Source: Pedococcus sp. 5OH_020 (GTDB taxonomy: Bacteria > Actinomycetota > Actinomycetes > Actinomycetales > Dermatophilaceae). From it: 64,000 nucleotides of DNA. The DNA lies in assembly GCF_027812955.1 (NCBI RefSeq), contig NZ_JAPYZV010000002.1:415469-479468 (forward strand). Direction: 5' to 3'. The first letter of the stretch is position 1, and every line of letters begins with the position of its first letter. The notes under the pieces were generated by a model. It saw nothing but the letters and a program-made list of their open reading frames with translations. It was not told the DNA's origin and made no database searches. Below are positions 46,901 through 55,241 of the stretch, one piece after another. The position numbers and the translations under genes were made by a program.

Positions 46901-47465
46901 CCTCGGAAACTGTCGTGCGCTTGGTGCCTTGGTCCTCGCCGGTGTAGATACCGGCAGTCACCGAAGACAGCTCGGGATGGGTAGTGAGGAGTGCGGTGAG
47001 GCGCCCGGCCTGGTCGTTCGCGAGGGCGTTCATCGGGTAGAGAATGAGCGCCTTCATGCCGGTGACGCCGGCCCGGTTGGCCCGCACGACGTGGTCGAGG
47101 ATGGGGTGCAGGAACGCCTCGGTCTTGCCGGAACCCGTGCCCGTGGTGACCAGGGTGGGGAGGGGGCGTGCCTTGCCCGGGCCAAGGTCCACGGTGGTCA
47201 ATCGGGCGTATGCCGCAGCTTGGTGGCCGTACGGCGTGAGCCCGGGGTCCCAGTCCAGGTGTTTGCGCCAATCGTCCTCGGCGGGCTGGTACGGCAGTCG
47301 CAGCCTGACGTACGGCCCCTTGAACATGCCGTCGTCGGGCTCGGCGAGGAACTCGTCGAGGGCTTGGCGCGCCTCCGGGTCAGCGAGGGCGAAGGTGGTC
47401 GTCAGGTAGTCGACAACCCCCTGCTTGAGGTCGCTCGCCTGGATGCTGGGAAGCAGGACACCCAT
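40998..47465 (-). CDS. Very large DEAD/DEAH helicase with DUF1998-like region and nuclease-like C-terminal part (DrmA/DruE-like)
   Basis: 2155 residues. The N-terminal SF2 motor has Walker A TTGTGSGKTEAF (107-118), LYPMNALANDQ and the Walker B variant DEFH (239-242). Zinc-ribbon cysteines occur near 525, 635, 988 and 1415. The second motor lobe (about 1080-1135) has TPTLEMGIDIGD and QRVGRAGR. A DUF1998-like segment (about 1645-1710) has VPGGTGYLTDL and CHRCLLPFSRG. After it, KPDFVL with FTDGWTFH (about 1800-1850) resembles a Vsr/DUF559 PD-(D/E)xK nuclease. A last module (about 2080-2155) with NGIPVDLAWP recurs in the helicase at 58,565. One-base overlaps on both sides couple it to the methyltransferase and UvrD genes. 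Confidence 0.8.
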   Translation of the reverse strand: MGVLLPSIQASDLKQGVVDYLTTTFALADPEARQALDEFLAEPDDGMFKGPYVRLRLPYQPAEDDWRKHLDWDPGLTPYGHQAAAYARLTTVDLGPGKARPLPTLVTTGTGSGKTEAFLHPILDHVVRANRAGVTGMKALILYPMNALANDQAGRLTALLTTHPELSSVTAGIYTGEDQGTKRTTVSEAGLINDRAVMRSAPPDILLTNYKMLDQVLLRQDDQGLWAQSATSLTYLVLDEFHTYDGAQGTDVAMLLRRLGLALKSHWPESDEAISPEDRARPLGKITPVATSATLGDKGDPSTMLDFARTVFGEDFPPDSVVTESRLTLAEWVGDAETTVKTWSLEPRRMSDLAADELAELVRRCDALTGQPEALTLEVLTTLFNAGADTSARSNITAQVEAAAATALLTLAAALPDVQTLAVATAAAVPRDSLVREVFPSVLEDETPPPGHLAVLDHLVAALSHIRAEAGRSALTVELNLWIRELTRIDRDASMTTAYRWTDDGERVGAVDGEVVAPVFPAIYCRHCGRSGWGVELESVGTNLRAEDLEIRRRHAMKEGRFRPLIAAPAEADRSIALGPTSQPEEIPGLAWLSTIDRSLLTTMPDPEDEHLREGRVLPVLTHLGAEADARSSSDMCPSCLQDDGIRFLGSSIATLLSVALSTLFGDADLNAAEKKSLVFTDSVQDAAHRAGFVEARSHTLTARAMFREALSAQRCTLDELVERVFVLAGDDQFRRYRMVPPDCVGREEFDLWWQKPHAASKARTRVKRRLLFDATLEFGLQSTFGRTLERTGAVAVEVDAGSPVRLNAIGRSTFDLHGMDETLDSPLAATPDADVVAWVRGVLERMRKHGGIDHDWLRRYIASDGRRFFIWGGRPQQQGMPAFPSGRAAPAYPRVGGALIKDPLLDSVTSTQSWYALWTARTLKVSAAHGAKLARALFERLAKDDVLTASPTESGGTVYAIPATAISLVPLTDDALASSFTLLVCDVCRAQENGTPQVVAQLDGYRCTGVRCPGHLRATRRSDNFYRRLYASADMRRIVSREHSSLLEDEVRLQYERAFKASTADAGSPNVLVATPTLEMGIDIGDLSTVMLASLPRTVASYLQRVGRAGRLTGNALNVAFVTGRGEHLPQVYEPLSVINGEVRPPATYLDAEEILQRQFIASVVDHMARDASRPMPIWAAGALESAMEGSFLGDLIAEAEDNAGRHLDAFLGTFDSLRASSVELLRAWATPARDDESVTRGSSGLAAMVFSASQRWAQLNADLVFRRQEILETIPGLKAAAEGPAATDDDRHDYRSAVAALRLVERHHSNHRKAFWVAAMEEYGLLPNFTLLDDTVTLDVSVTWRDPETNEFMSEPRTFNRAAALALREFAPGATFYARGLEMDIDGLDLGSQNNLIQRWAWCDLCGYATSLSADGTVTTLTACPRCGGAQIADASQRFDVVELTRVLSDVRRDESRISDDRDERRATPFIIATAADLDPRKVTRQWSVGGGTFGVAQYRALDIRWLNAGRKSASGMSARSVAGQQLPNVMFRVCAACGKADSAANSNSRDEHRPWCRHRNVSSEDTRTVALTRSLSTQAVVLSLPLEVTLGDSFAVPSLAAAVLLGLRERMGGNPDHLDIALVPAPVVGGAPGELRDALLLHDIVPGGTGYLTDLAEPEEMWGLLVTALGVVATCPCKDENRLACHRCLLPFSRGLGIERLSRLAAERHLRTVLGLATSPGEIGPGLAGMRWTVAEGPVGTVSNESHLELTFRKVFKDRLKALNATVKEKPGPTGNILTITLGDHRVWTLTPQQLAHGSKPDFVLRSNDPSIDPVAIFTDGWTFHASPQHNRIADDAMKRNALRQNGFAVLGLTQSDLDDGGQQRLKYDWVRPEVVTALLGQPAGQPGAGFNRDAVAVLTAGPLDFLMSWIQQPHHQPRTALANSVWLLLASDGASTMSPDSDAPLADLASRLLTTPPASTVPDDGPPALWWRQGSVGVLTRIDPTTGYPVETAVALDDSPEALQDSAHIDAWRRWLQLSNAFAGAEHPVVLTSALMAVSGSGSQWGAAGAVTASDEAAMAPEWAELVALASSPLEAGLIRELASADGLPVPAFGEEFANGIPVDLAWPAAKVAVLIEPDDKSVSDLTSDGWTVVEADTAKILAAVATKGLR

Positions 47466-50400
47466 CAGCTTTGGTCCGCCTCAGCGGCCTCGAGCCGTCG
47501 CTGGAACTCCGCGTATGCGGTCCGCATGTCGGCCTCGCGGTCAAGAGTGCCGAACGGCAGCTCGTAGGTGTACTCAACGCCGCTACCGGGATGGACTGCT
47601 TTGCGTTCGTCCTCCGTGATTCGGTCACCCCTTTGCCGCCATACCGTCAGCACCGAGTTCGGGACAAGCCGTCCGTTGGCGTCGTACGTATAGGCACCGT
47701 GGTCATAGCCGTAGAGGACCGCGAACTGCGTGCGATAGACCGTGCACAGGTCGTCGACGTCGACGTCGAGCATGAGCGCGACGAGGGCGTCGATCTCGAC
47801 AAGCGCGTTGCGCCGGTCAACCGCTCGCCGTAGTGGCGTGTCCGATGTCCACGTCGGTCCGATAGGTCCGGCCGCTTGTCTAGCAAGGACCGGCTCGTCG
47901 TGTTCGAAGGCTTCGTCCCAACAGCTGGCCCACAAATCGGCGTAGGCATCGGTCACGCAGTTGAGTCGTACGACTCGAAGTCCCAGGCTCTTGGCCAAGG
48001 GATGGTCTGTCGACACCATGGGTAGGCGGTTTGCTGTGCCTGCCCGGATCGTCGACTTCGGCGCTGTGCGAACGGCGAAGTCGGCCAATGGCGATGAGAG
48101 GACTCCAGTAGCGAGTGACAGGTGGTCCTCACGACCATTCGGCAGGCCCGCAGAGAAGAGTCCATCGACGTGCGCCGCGCCGGGCGGAATTATGGCTGGG
48201 ATGAGAGTGCGCTCACCGGTGTTGGCGGCCATGCACCGCCATGCAATGCGGTAGTAATCGCGTGCGGCGTACGGGCGGTCCTCGTCAACCGGGTCCTGCC
48301 AGTGGGTGTATGCCGCGTCGTAGGTCGCCCTGTCGCCGACGGGCTTGTAGGCCGTAACAGGCAGGGCATCGGCAGGCAGGGCCTCGATGTCCGTGCTGGT
48401 CCAGTCCTGCTGATGCCTCATGCTTGGATTCGGCGACTTGGCGAGCGGTGTCGTTACGGATAGGTGTGGCCCCTGCAATATCGCGCTCGACCAGTCAGCC
48501 TCACCCCAGCGGGAGCGGAATCGACCTTTGGCGCGGTCGCCTCTCTCATGCCATCCGGGCGAAAAGTGCAGGGCAAGGCCTGAGACGCGTGTGGACATCG
48601 ACAGGCGACGAAGAGTCTTAGAGGCCGCCGAATTCACCGAGTACAGCATCCGCGTCGTATGCGACGGCGTGTCGGGCTCCTCGAGAACATCGCGCCACGA
48701 TGACAACTCATCATCATTCACCCATTGAATGCGGTTCCTGTGAGGACGCAGGTCCCATCCTCCCTGCGGGTCCTTGAATCCGGGCTCCATTCCCGTGCCA
48801 TCATGGGCGAAGGATCTTAGAACGGTCTCGGGTTGGTAGAGGGCCGTTGCCTGCCAGAAGCCGACTTCAGTAGATCGGCCATAGATGTTCACGCCGAACG
48901 TCTTCTGGTCTTGGATCTCGAAGAGCTTGAGTTCGTTTATGAACTGCCAGTGTCGCCGCAGCCGCGCGTACGTATTTGCCCTGAGGAGCCCGGCTCGCTG
49001 ATCCGTGAAGTGGGACTCCAGGTGGATGAGTCCCGAAATGCCGCCAGCAGAGCTCAACCGCCATACGCCCGCCATGAAGCACCGATACAGGTCAGGCTGA
49101 AGCCCCCGCAGGACCGGATAAACAGTTGGGTCACCGAGGAACTCCCTAGTGCCAATGGCATCCAGGGTGCCGTCAAGGAGCAGTTCCTTCATGCCCTCGA
49201 GGGAGACGGTGACGGCGAACCTCGCTTCGCGCTCGTCCTCGCTCGGCTTGACAGCAAGCTGCCACCACGGGTCGCCCTCGGCCAGGAGGGCGTCCACGTC
49301 AGCCGCGGGCCGGACCCAGGGTGGGTTGCCGACCTGTAGGTCGAAGCCTCCGCGCGCGAAGACCGTCGCGAAGTCGAGCTCCCAGTGGAAGAAGCCTTGC
49401 CGGGCCGCCACTTGCTCGCACACGGCGACCCACTGGTGTTTGGCGCGAACCTGTTCGATGGGCTGTGCCACCGCCCAGTTGAGGTTGTCCTCCTCCTCGG
49501 CGTTGAGGCCTTCCCACGTCGAGGAGGCGCCGCCGAAGGTGTCCATCCACCGGTGCTTTGACGGCTGCGAGATGCCGAGGATCTGTTGGGCGGCGTCGGT
49601 CCACTGGTCGAGCGTCGGCGGCTTCACGCCGGTCTCGGCGAGTGGCCAGAACCAGAGAGCGCACCACAGGTCCATCACGAGTCGGAGCCGTCGGTAGGCG
49701 CCGTTCTCGTCAGAAAGCGACGCCTCGATCTGCTCGCGGCTCACCGCCGGTGCGTGATGGGCGGTCTCGCGTCCCCAGAGCTCGATGGTGCGACTCGACT
49801 CCAGCTCGGCGATGCGGAGCCGTCGGAGGGCGAACTGCCACAGCTTCTCGACCCGTTCGGAGAGCGAGGTGAACTGCTGGAGCTGCTTCGTCGTTGGCTT
49901 GGCCCTCATGGACCTGCGCCAGGTCCTGAGTGCGGCGACCTCGTCGGCTGCGAGCGCCGCGACGTCTCTTGGCACCTCTGTGGCCGAGCCCCAGCCCTGG
50001 GCGGGGAGGAGGAACTGGTGGACCCGGCTCGACGTGGCGCTGACGTTGAGGCCCTTGGCGATGTTGTCGGCGAGCTCTGTCAGCGGTATGTCTACCGGGG
50101 TGGACATCAGCCAGGACCTGTCCTTGACCTGGGACTGCGAGTAGACCGCTCGGCGGGCGCCGATGAGCGAGTTCCCGCGCCGCAGTCGGAGGCCGAACCA
50201 CGGCGCCTGGAGCCCGGCGACCATGGTGTCGAGCCAGAGAGAGACTTCGGCCAGCTCCGCGGCGGTGGCGTTGAGGTCGACGCCGTGCACCTGGTGCAGG
50301 GCGATGTGCGCCTTGACCTTCTGGAGCTCCTCCGGGTAGCGGTCGGGGTCGATGCGCTCGCCGAGCTCGACCTGGCGCCGTTTGAGGTACTCGGCGGCCA

Positions 50401-52141
50401 GCTGCCGCACGGCTTCGATCGCGAATGCGCCGGACCCGAGTGCCGGCTCGCAGACGGTGAGCTCGAGAATCTCTTCAGCTGTAGTCGTGTGCCCGTCCTG
50501 GTCGAGCAGCTCCTCCAAGGCCTGCGAGACGGTGAACCGAGTGAGGACCTCGGGGGTGTAGTACGAGGCGGACTGCTGCCGCTCGCGGCCCGCGAGCCGG
50601 AACACGAACGTCCGCTGGGCATGGCGCACCGGTCGCCGCTCCCCGGTGACCTCGTCCTCAGTCGTCACGAAGTCGTCAGGGTCGAGGTGGTCGGCCCCGT
50701 TCACAGGGACGACCCAGGAGCCCTTCGAAGAGTCCCCGCCCTTGGCCACCTCGAACAGCTCTTCCTCGGCGAAGAAGCCGGTGTACGACATCAGGCCCTC
50801 GTAGACGGCTCCGAGCTGGTTGATGCCGAGCTCGACGTAGGAGATGAAGCCGCGGTCCCGTCCCCTGGACTCCTTGCTCAGCAGTAGGTGCCGGAGCACC
50901 CGTTGGAGCGCCTCGTTGCCGAGCCTGACCTCGTCGATGTGGCTCGTCGCCTTCGGCAGGAAGAGGTCGGCGCGCAGCGGACTGAACACCAGGCCGGACT
51001 GCTCGCCCACCTCGGGAGTGGGCTCGGCGACGGACGGTGAGCCCGCGACATACCCATGCCCCTTGTCAATTAGCCGGAAGAGGAGCTGGAGGGAGTCGTA
51101 GAGGTGCGTACCCGTCTTGCTCTGCTCACTGGTCAGGGTGACCAGGGTGAGGTCCCGCAGGCGGTCGAGGCTGTACCCCTGGTCGTACTCGCCCGCACCT
51201 GCAGGTAGGACACCGAGCTCGGGTGACGCCTCGGCATACAGTAGGAAGAGAATGCGGTAGAGGAAGCGGAGCGACTGTACCGCGAGGGGCTGGGCCTCCT
51301 CGGGGGGCAGCGGGTCGAGGCCCTGAGCAGCCCGACGGCGAACGACCTCGTTCGCGATGATCTCGATCGAGAGGCGGACGCCTTCGCGGAGATCCTTGGA
51401 GACGCCGACCGTGTGCTTGATCGACTCGTCGAGGATCGCGGACCACCAGATGTCGCCATCCGCATCGGGACCGAGCGAGGTGGCTTCAAGGCAGGTCAGG
51501 GCACGGTCGATCTCGCCTCCGCGCTTGGCGTCGTTGCGCTCGCACACGAGCTGCAGATCGATGGCGAGGTAGCGCCCTTCCGCCCAGCGCTCCTGCTGAG
51601 CCACCACCGCCCAGCGGCCCGCCAGGACGAGGGCGAAGCGCGGCGCCTCGTCCTGCACGAACAGGCTGGACAGCAGCCTCGCGACCGACGTGATCTCGGT
51701 GCCGTCTTCGGTGACGACCTCCTCGGCCAGCGTCCGCGCGTCCTTGGCGAGGACATCGTCAATGGAGTCGGCCGCAGACCCGGCCACGATCACCAGCGGA
51801 GCCGGGCCCGTGATCCCCGGCGTGGCGACGGCCGTCACCGGGCCGGTGGTGTCGAGCACAAACTCGCCGGTGTGGAACCCCAGTACCGTGACGAGCTCCT
51901 TGTGCAGCGCCGCGGACTCGGCCACTGACTGCTCGTCGTCGCCCAAGAGCGCCGTGAACTGCTTCTCGAGGGCGCCCCGGACCGCGGTGAAGCGACTCCG
52001 GGAGGTCTCGGACTCTTCGGCCTCCCAGCGCCTGCGGCGTTCGAGGACCTTGCTGTGGAACGACTGGGACGTGGCCTCGGTGGTGAAGTAGTGCTCACTG
52101 ATCCAGTCCTCACCGACGAGGAACGCGTCGCTCACTGCCAT
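47465..52141 (-). CDS. Large N6-adenine DNA methyltransferase (PglX/Eco57I/DrmMI-like)
   Basis: 1558 residues. Motif I is CEPALGSGAFAIEA near 562, followed by VHGVDLNATAAELAEVSLWL (the acidic SAM-binding strand); the catalytic motif IV is NPPW near 937, about 375 residues later, as in gamma-type PglX/Eco57I enzymes. A large N-terminal helical region (1-540) and C-terminal 600 residues for target recognition flank it. I see no clear PD-(D/E)xK site, so it is more likely a protective modification enzyme than a stand-alone type IIG enzyme. ATG 52141 lies one base after the stop of the SNF2 helicase gene; the frame extends 14 codons upstream without support. Confidence 0.85.
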   Translation of the reverse strand: MAVSDAFLVGEDWISEHYFTTEATSQSFHSKVLERRRRWEAEESETSRSRFTAVRGALEKQFTALLGDDEQSVAESAALHKELVTVLGFHTGEFVLDTTGPVTAVATPGITGPAPLVIVAGSAADSIDDVLAKDARTLAEEVVTEDGTEITSVARLLSSLFVQDEAPRFALVLAGRWAVVAQQERWAEGRYLAIDLQLVCERNDAKRGGEIDRALTCLEATSLGPDADGDIWWSAILDESIKHTVGVSKDLREGVRLSIEIIANEVVRRRAAQGLDPLPPEEAQPLAVQSLRFLYRILFLLYAEASPELGVLPAGAGEYDQGYSLDRLRDLTLVTLTSEQSKTGTHLYDSLQLLFRLIDKGHGYVAGSPSVAEPTPEVGEQSGLVFSPLRADLFLPKATSHIDEVRLGNEALQRVLRHLLLSKESRGRDRGFISYVELGINQLGAVYEGLMSYTGFFAEEELFEVAKGGDSSKGSWVVPVNGADHLDPDDFVTTEDEVTGERRPVRHAQRTFVFRLAGRERQQSASYYTPEVLTRFTVSQALEELLDQDGHTTTAEEILELTVCEPALGSGAFAIEAVRQLAAEYLKRRQVELGERIDPDRYPEELQKVKAHIALHQVHGVDLNATAAELAEVSLWLDTMVAGLQAPWFGLRLRRGNSLIGARRAVYSQSQVKDRSWLMSTPVDIPLTELADNIAKGLNVSATSSRVHQFLLPAQGWGSATEVPRDVAALAADEVAALRTWRRSMRAKPTTKQLQQFTSLSERVEKLWQFALRRLRIAELESSRTIELWGRETAHHAPAVSREQIEASLSDENGAYRRLRLVMDLWCALWFWPLAETGVKPPTLDQWTDAAQQILGISQPSKHRWMDTFGGASSTWEGLNAEEEDNLNWAVAQPIEQVRAKHQWVAVCEQVAARQGFFHWELDFATVFARGGFDLQVGNPPWVRPAADVDALLAEGDPWWQLAVKPSEDEREARFAVTVSLEGMKELLLDGTLDAIGTREFLGDPTVYPVLRGLQPDLYRCFMAGVWRLSSAGGISGLIHLESHFTDQRAGLLRANTYARLRRHWQFINELKLFEIQDQKTFGVNIYGRSTEVGFWQATALYQPETVLRSFAHDGTGMEPGFKDPQGGWDLRPHRNRIQWVNDDELSSWRDVLEEPDTPSHTTRMLYSVNSAASKTLRRLSMSTRVSGLALHFSPGWHERGDRAKGRFRSRWGEADWSSAILQGPHLSVTTPLAKSPNPSMRHQQDWTSTDIEALPADALPVTAYKPVGDRATYDAAYTHWQDPVDEDRPYAARDYYRIAWRCMAANTGERTLIPAIIPPGAAHVDGLFSAGLPNGREDHLSLATGVLSSPLADFAVRTAPKSTIRAGTANRLPMVSTDHPLAKSLGLRVVRLNCVTDAYADLWASCWDEAFEHDEPVLARQAAGPIGPTWTSDTPLRRAVDRRNALVEIDALVALMLDVDVDDLCTVYRTQFAVLYGYDHGAYTYDANGRLVPNSVLTVWRQRGDRITEDERKAVHPGSGVEYTYELPFGTLDREADMRTAYAEFQRRLEAAEADQS

Positions 52142-52142
52142 C

Positions 52143-55064
52143 TCAGCGTCCCTCCGCGTCGTCGGCTGGTGCGGACACGGCACGTCCCACGGGGTGGTCG
52201 GCCGGGACGACGACCAGTAGGGGTCGGACCAGCTGGCGGTCGGGCGAGCGCCCCGCCGCCATGCGCTTCTCGTCCTCCACGCTCATGCGTCGGGTCCGTA
52301 TCTCGGTGCGCTGGATCAGGGCATCCGCCTCGTGGCTCCACTGGTTGACCCGGTTGGTCCACGCTTCCACCTTGGCGTCGGCGTCACGGCGGACCGCGTC
52401 GAACTGGTCTGTCATCCGCTTGCGGGCCTCGTCGACGGCGTGGGGGATCAGCAAGCTGAGTCGATCGGCGTCCGAGACCGGACCTGGGTTGGTGAGCTTT
52501 CCTGTCGCGCCGACCTCGGTGAGCATGTCGAGTGCAGTGTCGTGGACCTCGACGATGGTCTGGTCTGGGCGGTCCGGGTTGAGGAAGATGACGGACAGCC
52601 ACACCGACGAGACGGTGAGCCCGCGCTTGTTGGTGAGCGTCCCGAGCAGCAGCACCGTCGGCCGCTCGACGTCGGCCCGGATCGCGAAGACCTCGTTGCG
52701 GGACAGAGAAGCGAGTGCCCGGTCGCTGGCCCAGTCGATGACGGGGTGGATGGGGCCGAGAAAATGCGCGTCCGGCCACGAGGACCCACCCCCGTCGGCC
52801 AGTGCTGCTGCCAGGAGCGCCTTGCCCTTGGCCTTCGTCGTGGCCAGGCGCAGGTGCTTGGTGACCTCGCGCTCCGCGAGGTAGGTCTGCGGCAGCACGT
52901 CCAGGCGGGCGACAAGGTCACGCGGGGGCTGGAACTCGACGATCTGCTCCTGGTCATGCCGGCGGTAGCCGACCCCGCCAGCGGACGGGCTGGCATCCGG
53001 GGTCGTGTACGCCTGCACGAGGGCTTCCTCCAGGAAGTCCACCTCGGCGGCATACAGCGAACTCACGCTGACCGGCGCGGTGGTGAGGGAGGATGGGTTG
53101 GTCGCGCTCGAGTTCGCTTGGAGGCGGGCAAGGAGGGCCATGACGTCGCTGCCCTTCGCGACCTCCTCAGGCGTCGCAACGACATCATCGAGCGTTGTCT
53201 GGCCCGCGAGGACCTTGCGGATCTCTTTCTCCTCGGCTTCGACGTCGTACTTCCCCATGAGGGAGGCGGAGTCACCCAGCGCGGCGTGCGCCTCCTGCTC
53301 CTTTTCCAGAAGCCTGGTGAGCACGCGCAGGTCGCCAGAGAAGGTGGCGTGAGAGGGCTCGAGCAGCAGAGTGGTGATCTGCGGGCGGTGCTTCTGGCCG
53401 TACCGGTCGATGCGGCCGTTGCGCTGCTCGATCCTGATGAGAGACCACGGGATGTCGAAATGGACGAGCTGGTGACACTGGAGGTGCAGGTTGACGCCCT
53501 CGGAGGCGACGTCGCCGGTGACCAGGATGCGTACGGCTGCGCCATGCTGCTTGAACTCCTCAACGATCGCCTGCTGCTCCTGGTCGGTGAGGCCGCCGTG
53601 CAGGATCCTGACCGCGTCGGTCGGCAGATCGAGGTCCTCGCGCAGCTGGTCGGCGAGCCAGTCGAGGGTGGCTATGCGTTCGGCGAACACGACCGCGCGG
53701 GTCGGCTTGCCCTTCCCAACGCCGATGCTGGTGAGGTGCTCCAGTAGAGCCCCGTACTTTCCGCCCTCGGCTGTCGCCGCCTTGTCGGCCAGCGACCAGA
53801 GCCGTTGGAGGGCTTCTATCTCGATGGCCTCGTCGGGCAGGGTGTCGGACAGTTTGGCGATGCGTTGCCGGCAGGTCTCCAGGAGGGCAGGTGGGGAGGA
53901 CAAGAACGCCTTGGCGAGGGTCCATGGGAAGAGGGATGCACCGCCGGAGTGGGGGCTGGACCCCTTGGAGTGCAGCCAGACGTCCGCGAGCTCATGAGCG
54001 ACCGCGTCCTCCTCAGGTGAGGCCGGCACTAGCTTGTGGACGGGCTCGGCCCGCTCGGCCCAGTCAGAGCCGACCACGCTGGCCACCTCGGGGCTGTAGC
54101 GGTGACGGCGCACGATGAGGCGCTTGACCTCACCTTCGATGAGCTCGCCATCTGCGCGGACGGCGGTGGGCTCAAGCAGCCGGATGAGCTCAGCGAAGGA
54201 CTCCGCCTTGCCGTTGTGGGGTGTCGCGCTGGCCAGGATCAGGGCGTCGGTGTTGGGAGCGAGGATGCGGGCGAGCCGGTTGTTCTGGGTCGACGAGTTG
54301 GTGACGCCGTGCGACTCGTCGATCACGACTGCGTCCCACCGGTGGTTGCGGAGGTGGGCTATGTAGCGGTCGTTCTTCAGCGTGTCGATGGAGATGATCG
54401 CCCGCTTGTACATGGTGAAGGGGTTGCGGGTGGCGGGCAGCTTCTGCTTGACCTGCTGGATGCCCACGGAGTCGAGGCGCACGAACGGCAGGGCAAAGCG
54501 CGTCCACATCTCGTGCTGCATCTGTTCGAGGACGTGGCGGGGACTGACGATGAGGATGCGCTCACCACGGCCTCGCCGCACCAGCTCGCTGAGGATCATG
54601 CCGATTTCGAGGGTCTTACCGAGGCCGACCGCGTCGGCCAGCAGAATGCGGGGGCGGAGGTTGTCGGGGTCGAGGGCTCGTCGGACGGCGTCGTCCTGGT
54701 AGGCGAGGGGGTCCGCGAGGATCTGTGACGACACGGTCAGGCTGGGGTCGTCGACCGGGAGCGACGTCTTGCGGAGGGTGGCTTCCAGCCAGAGCTTGCT
54801 CTTTCGGTAGCCGGGAGAGTCGTCGGCCACGACGCGTGTCTTGGCCGGGTCGACGACCTCGATCGAGTCCAGCGACTCGTAGAACGTCGCGGTGGTATCG
54901 CGGACCAGTTCGCTCAGCCCTTGGACGGTCAGGAGCCAGCCGTCATGTGTGGAGTCGACGCCAGTGACCAGCCACTCCTCGTCGCGCACCAGGACGACGG
55001 ACCCCGGCGCCACCTCCAGCTGCTTGTGGCCCTCTTGATCCAGCGCCGGTGCTGCTGTGGTCAC
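52143..55064 (-). CDS. SNF2-family helicase (DrmD/HepA-like)
   Basis: About 973 residues from GTG 55064 (TTG at 55082 is the alternative; neither has an ideal ribosome-binding site). Walker A is ADAVGLGKTLEIG near 141, motif II IDESH near 246, SATPHN follows, and the second lobe has TGDVASEGVNL and the diagnostic QRNGRIDRYGQ near 550. A C-terminal domain of about 350 residues is unassigned. The architecture and the neighbouring adenine methylase match DrmD of class 1 DISARM and similar helicase-methylase defence loci. First gene of the leftward operon. Confidence 0.85.
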   Translation of the reverse strand: MTTAAPALDQEGHKQLEVAPGSVVLVRDEEWLVTGVDSTHDGWLLTVQGLSELVRDTTATFYESLDSIEVVDPAKTRVVADDSPGYRKSKLWLEATLRKTSLPVDDPSLTVSSQILADPLAYQDDAVRRALDPDNLRPRILLADAVGLGKTLEIGMILSELVRRGRGERILIVSPRHVLEQMQHEMWTRFALPFVRLDSVGIQQVKQKLPATRNPFTMYKRAIISIDTLKNDRYIAHLRNHRWDAVVIDESHGVTNSSTQNNRLARILAPNTDALILASATPHNGKAESFAELIRLLEPTAVRADGELIEGEVKRLIVRRHRYSPEVASVVGSDWAERAEPVHKLVPASPEEDAVAHELADVWLHSKGSSPHSGGASLFPWTLAKAFLSSPPALLETCRQRIAKLSDTLPDEAIEIEALQRLWSLADKAATAEGGKYGALLEHLTSIGVGKGKPTRAVVFAERIATLDWLADQLREDLDLPTDAVRILHGGLTDQEQQAIVEEFKQHGAAVRILVTGDVASEGVNLHLQCHQLVHFDIPWSLIRIEQRNGRIDRYGQKHRPQITTLLLEPSHATFSGDLRVLTRLLEKEQEAHAALGDSASLMGKYDVEAEEKEIRKVLAGQTTLDDVVATPEEVAKGSDVMALLARLQANSSATNPSSLTTAPVSVSSLYAAEVDFLEEALVQAYTTPDASPSAGGVGYRRHDQEQIVEFQPPRDLVARLDVLPQTYLAEREVTKHLRLATTKAKGKALLAAALADGGGSSWPDAHFLGPIHPVIDWASDRALASLSRNEVFAIRADVERPTVLLLGTLTNKRGLTVSSVWLSVIFLNPDRPDQTIVEVHDTALDMLTEVGATGKLTNPGPVSDADRLSLLIPHAVDEARKRMTDQFDAVRRDADAKVEAWTNRVNQWSHEADALIQRTEIRTRRMSVEDEKRMAAGRSPDRQLVRPLLVVVPADHPVGRAVSAPADDAEGR

Positions 55065-55241
55065 TCTCCCCGCCCTGCCCAACCTCGTTGCCGCCTCTAG
55101 TCCATCCGACTACGCACCTTATCCAAGGGAGTGATGCGGGTGGTCGGTTTCTGTTGATTTGCCCCGCGGGTCCTGTCGGCTTGGGGTTGAATGCCATGAG
55201 TTGTGTTTCGGCGAAGGATGCGCAGGGAAGGTTCCAGCCTG
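55065..55241. promoter_or_regulatory. Divergent regulatory region between the two defence operons
   Basis: Only about 180 bases separate the start of the SNF2 helicase operon (leftward) from the unknown gene of the rightward operon, so promoters for both must lie here. I find no clear -10/-35 pair or operator palindrome, and no regulator gene is encoded next to it. Confidence 0.5.

Noticed and set aside
52332..53747. 471-residue open frame on the plus strand
   Set aside because: Antisense to the SNF2 helicase across its conserved QRNGRIDRYGQ region; composition is that of a complementary frame.
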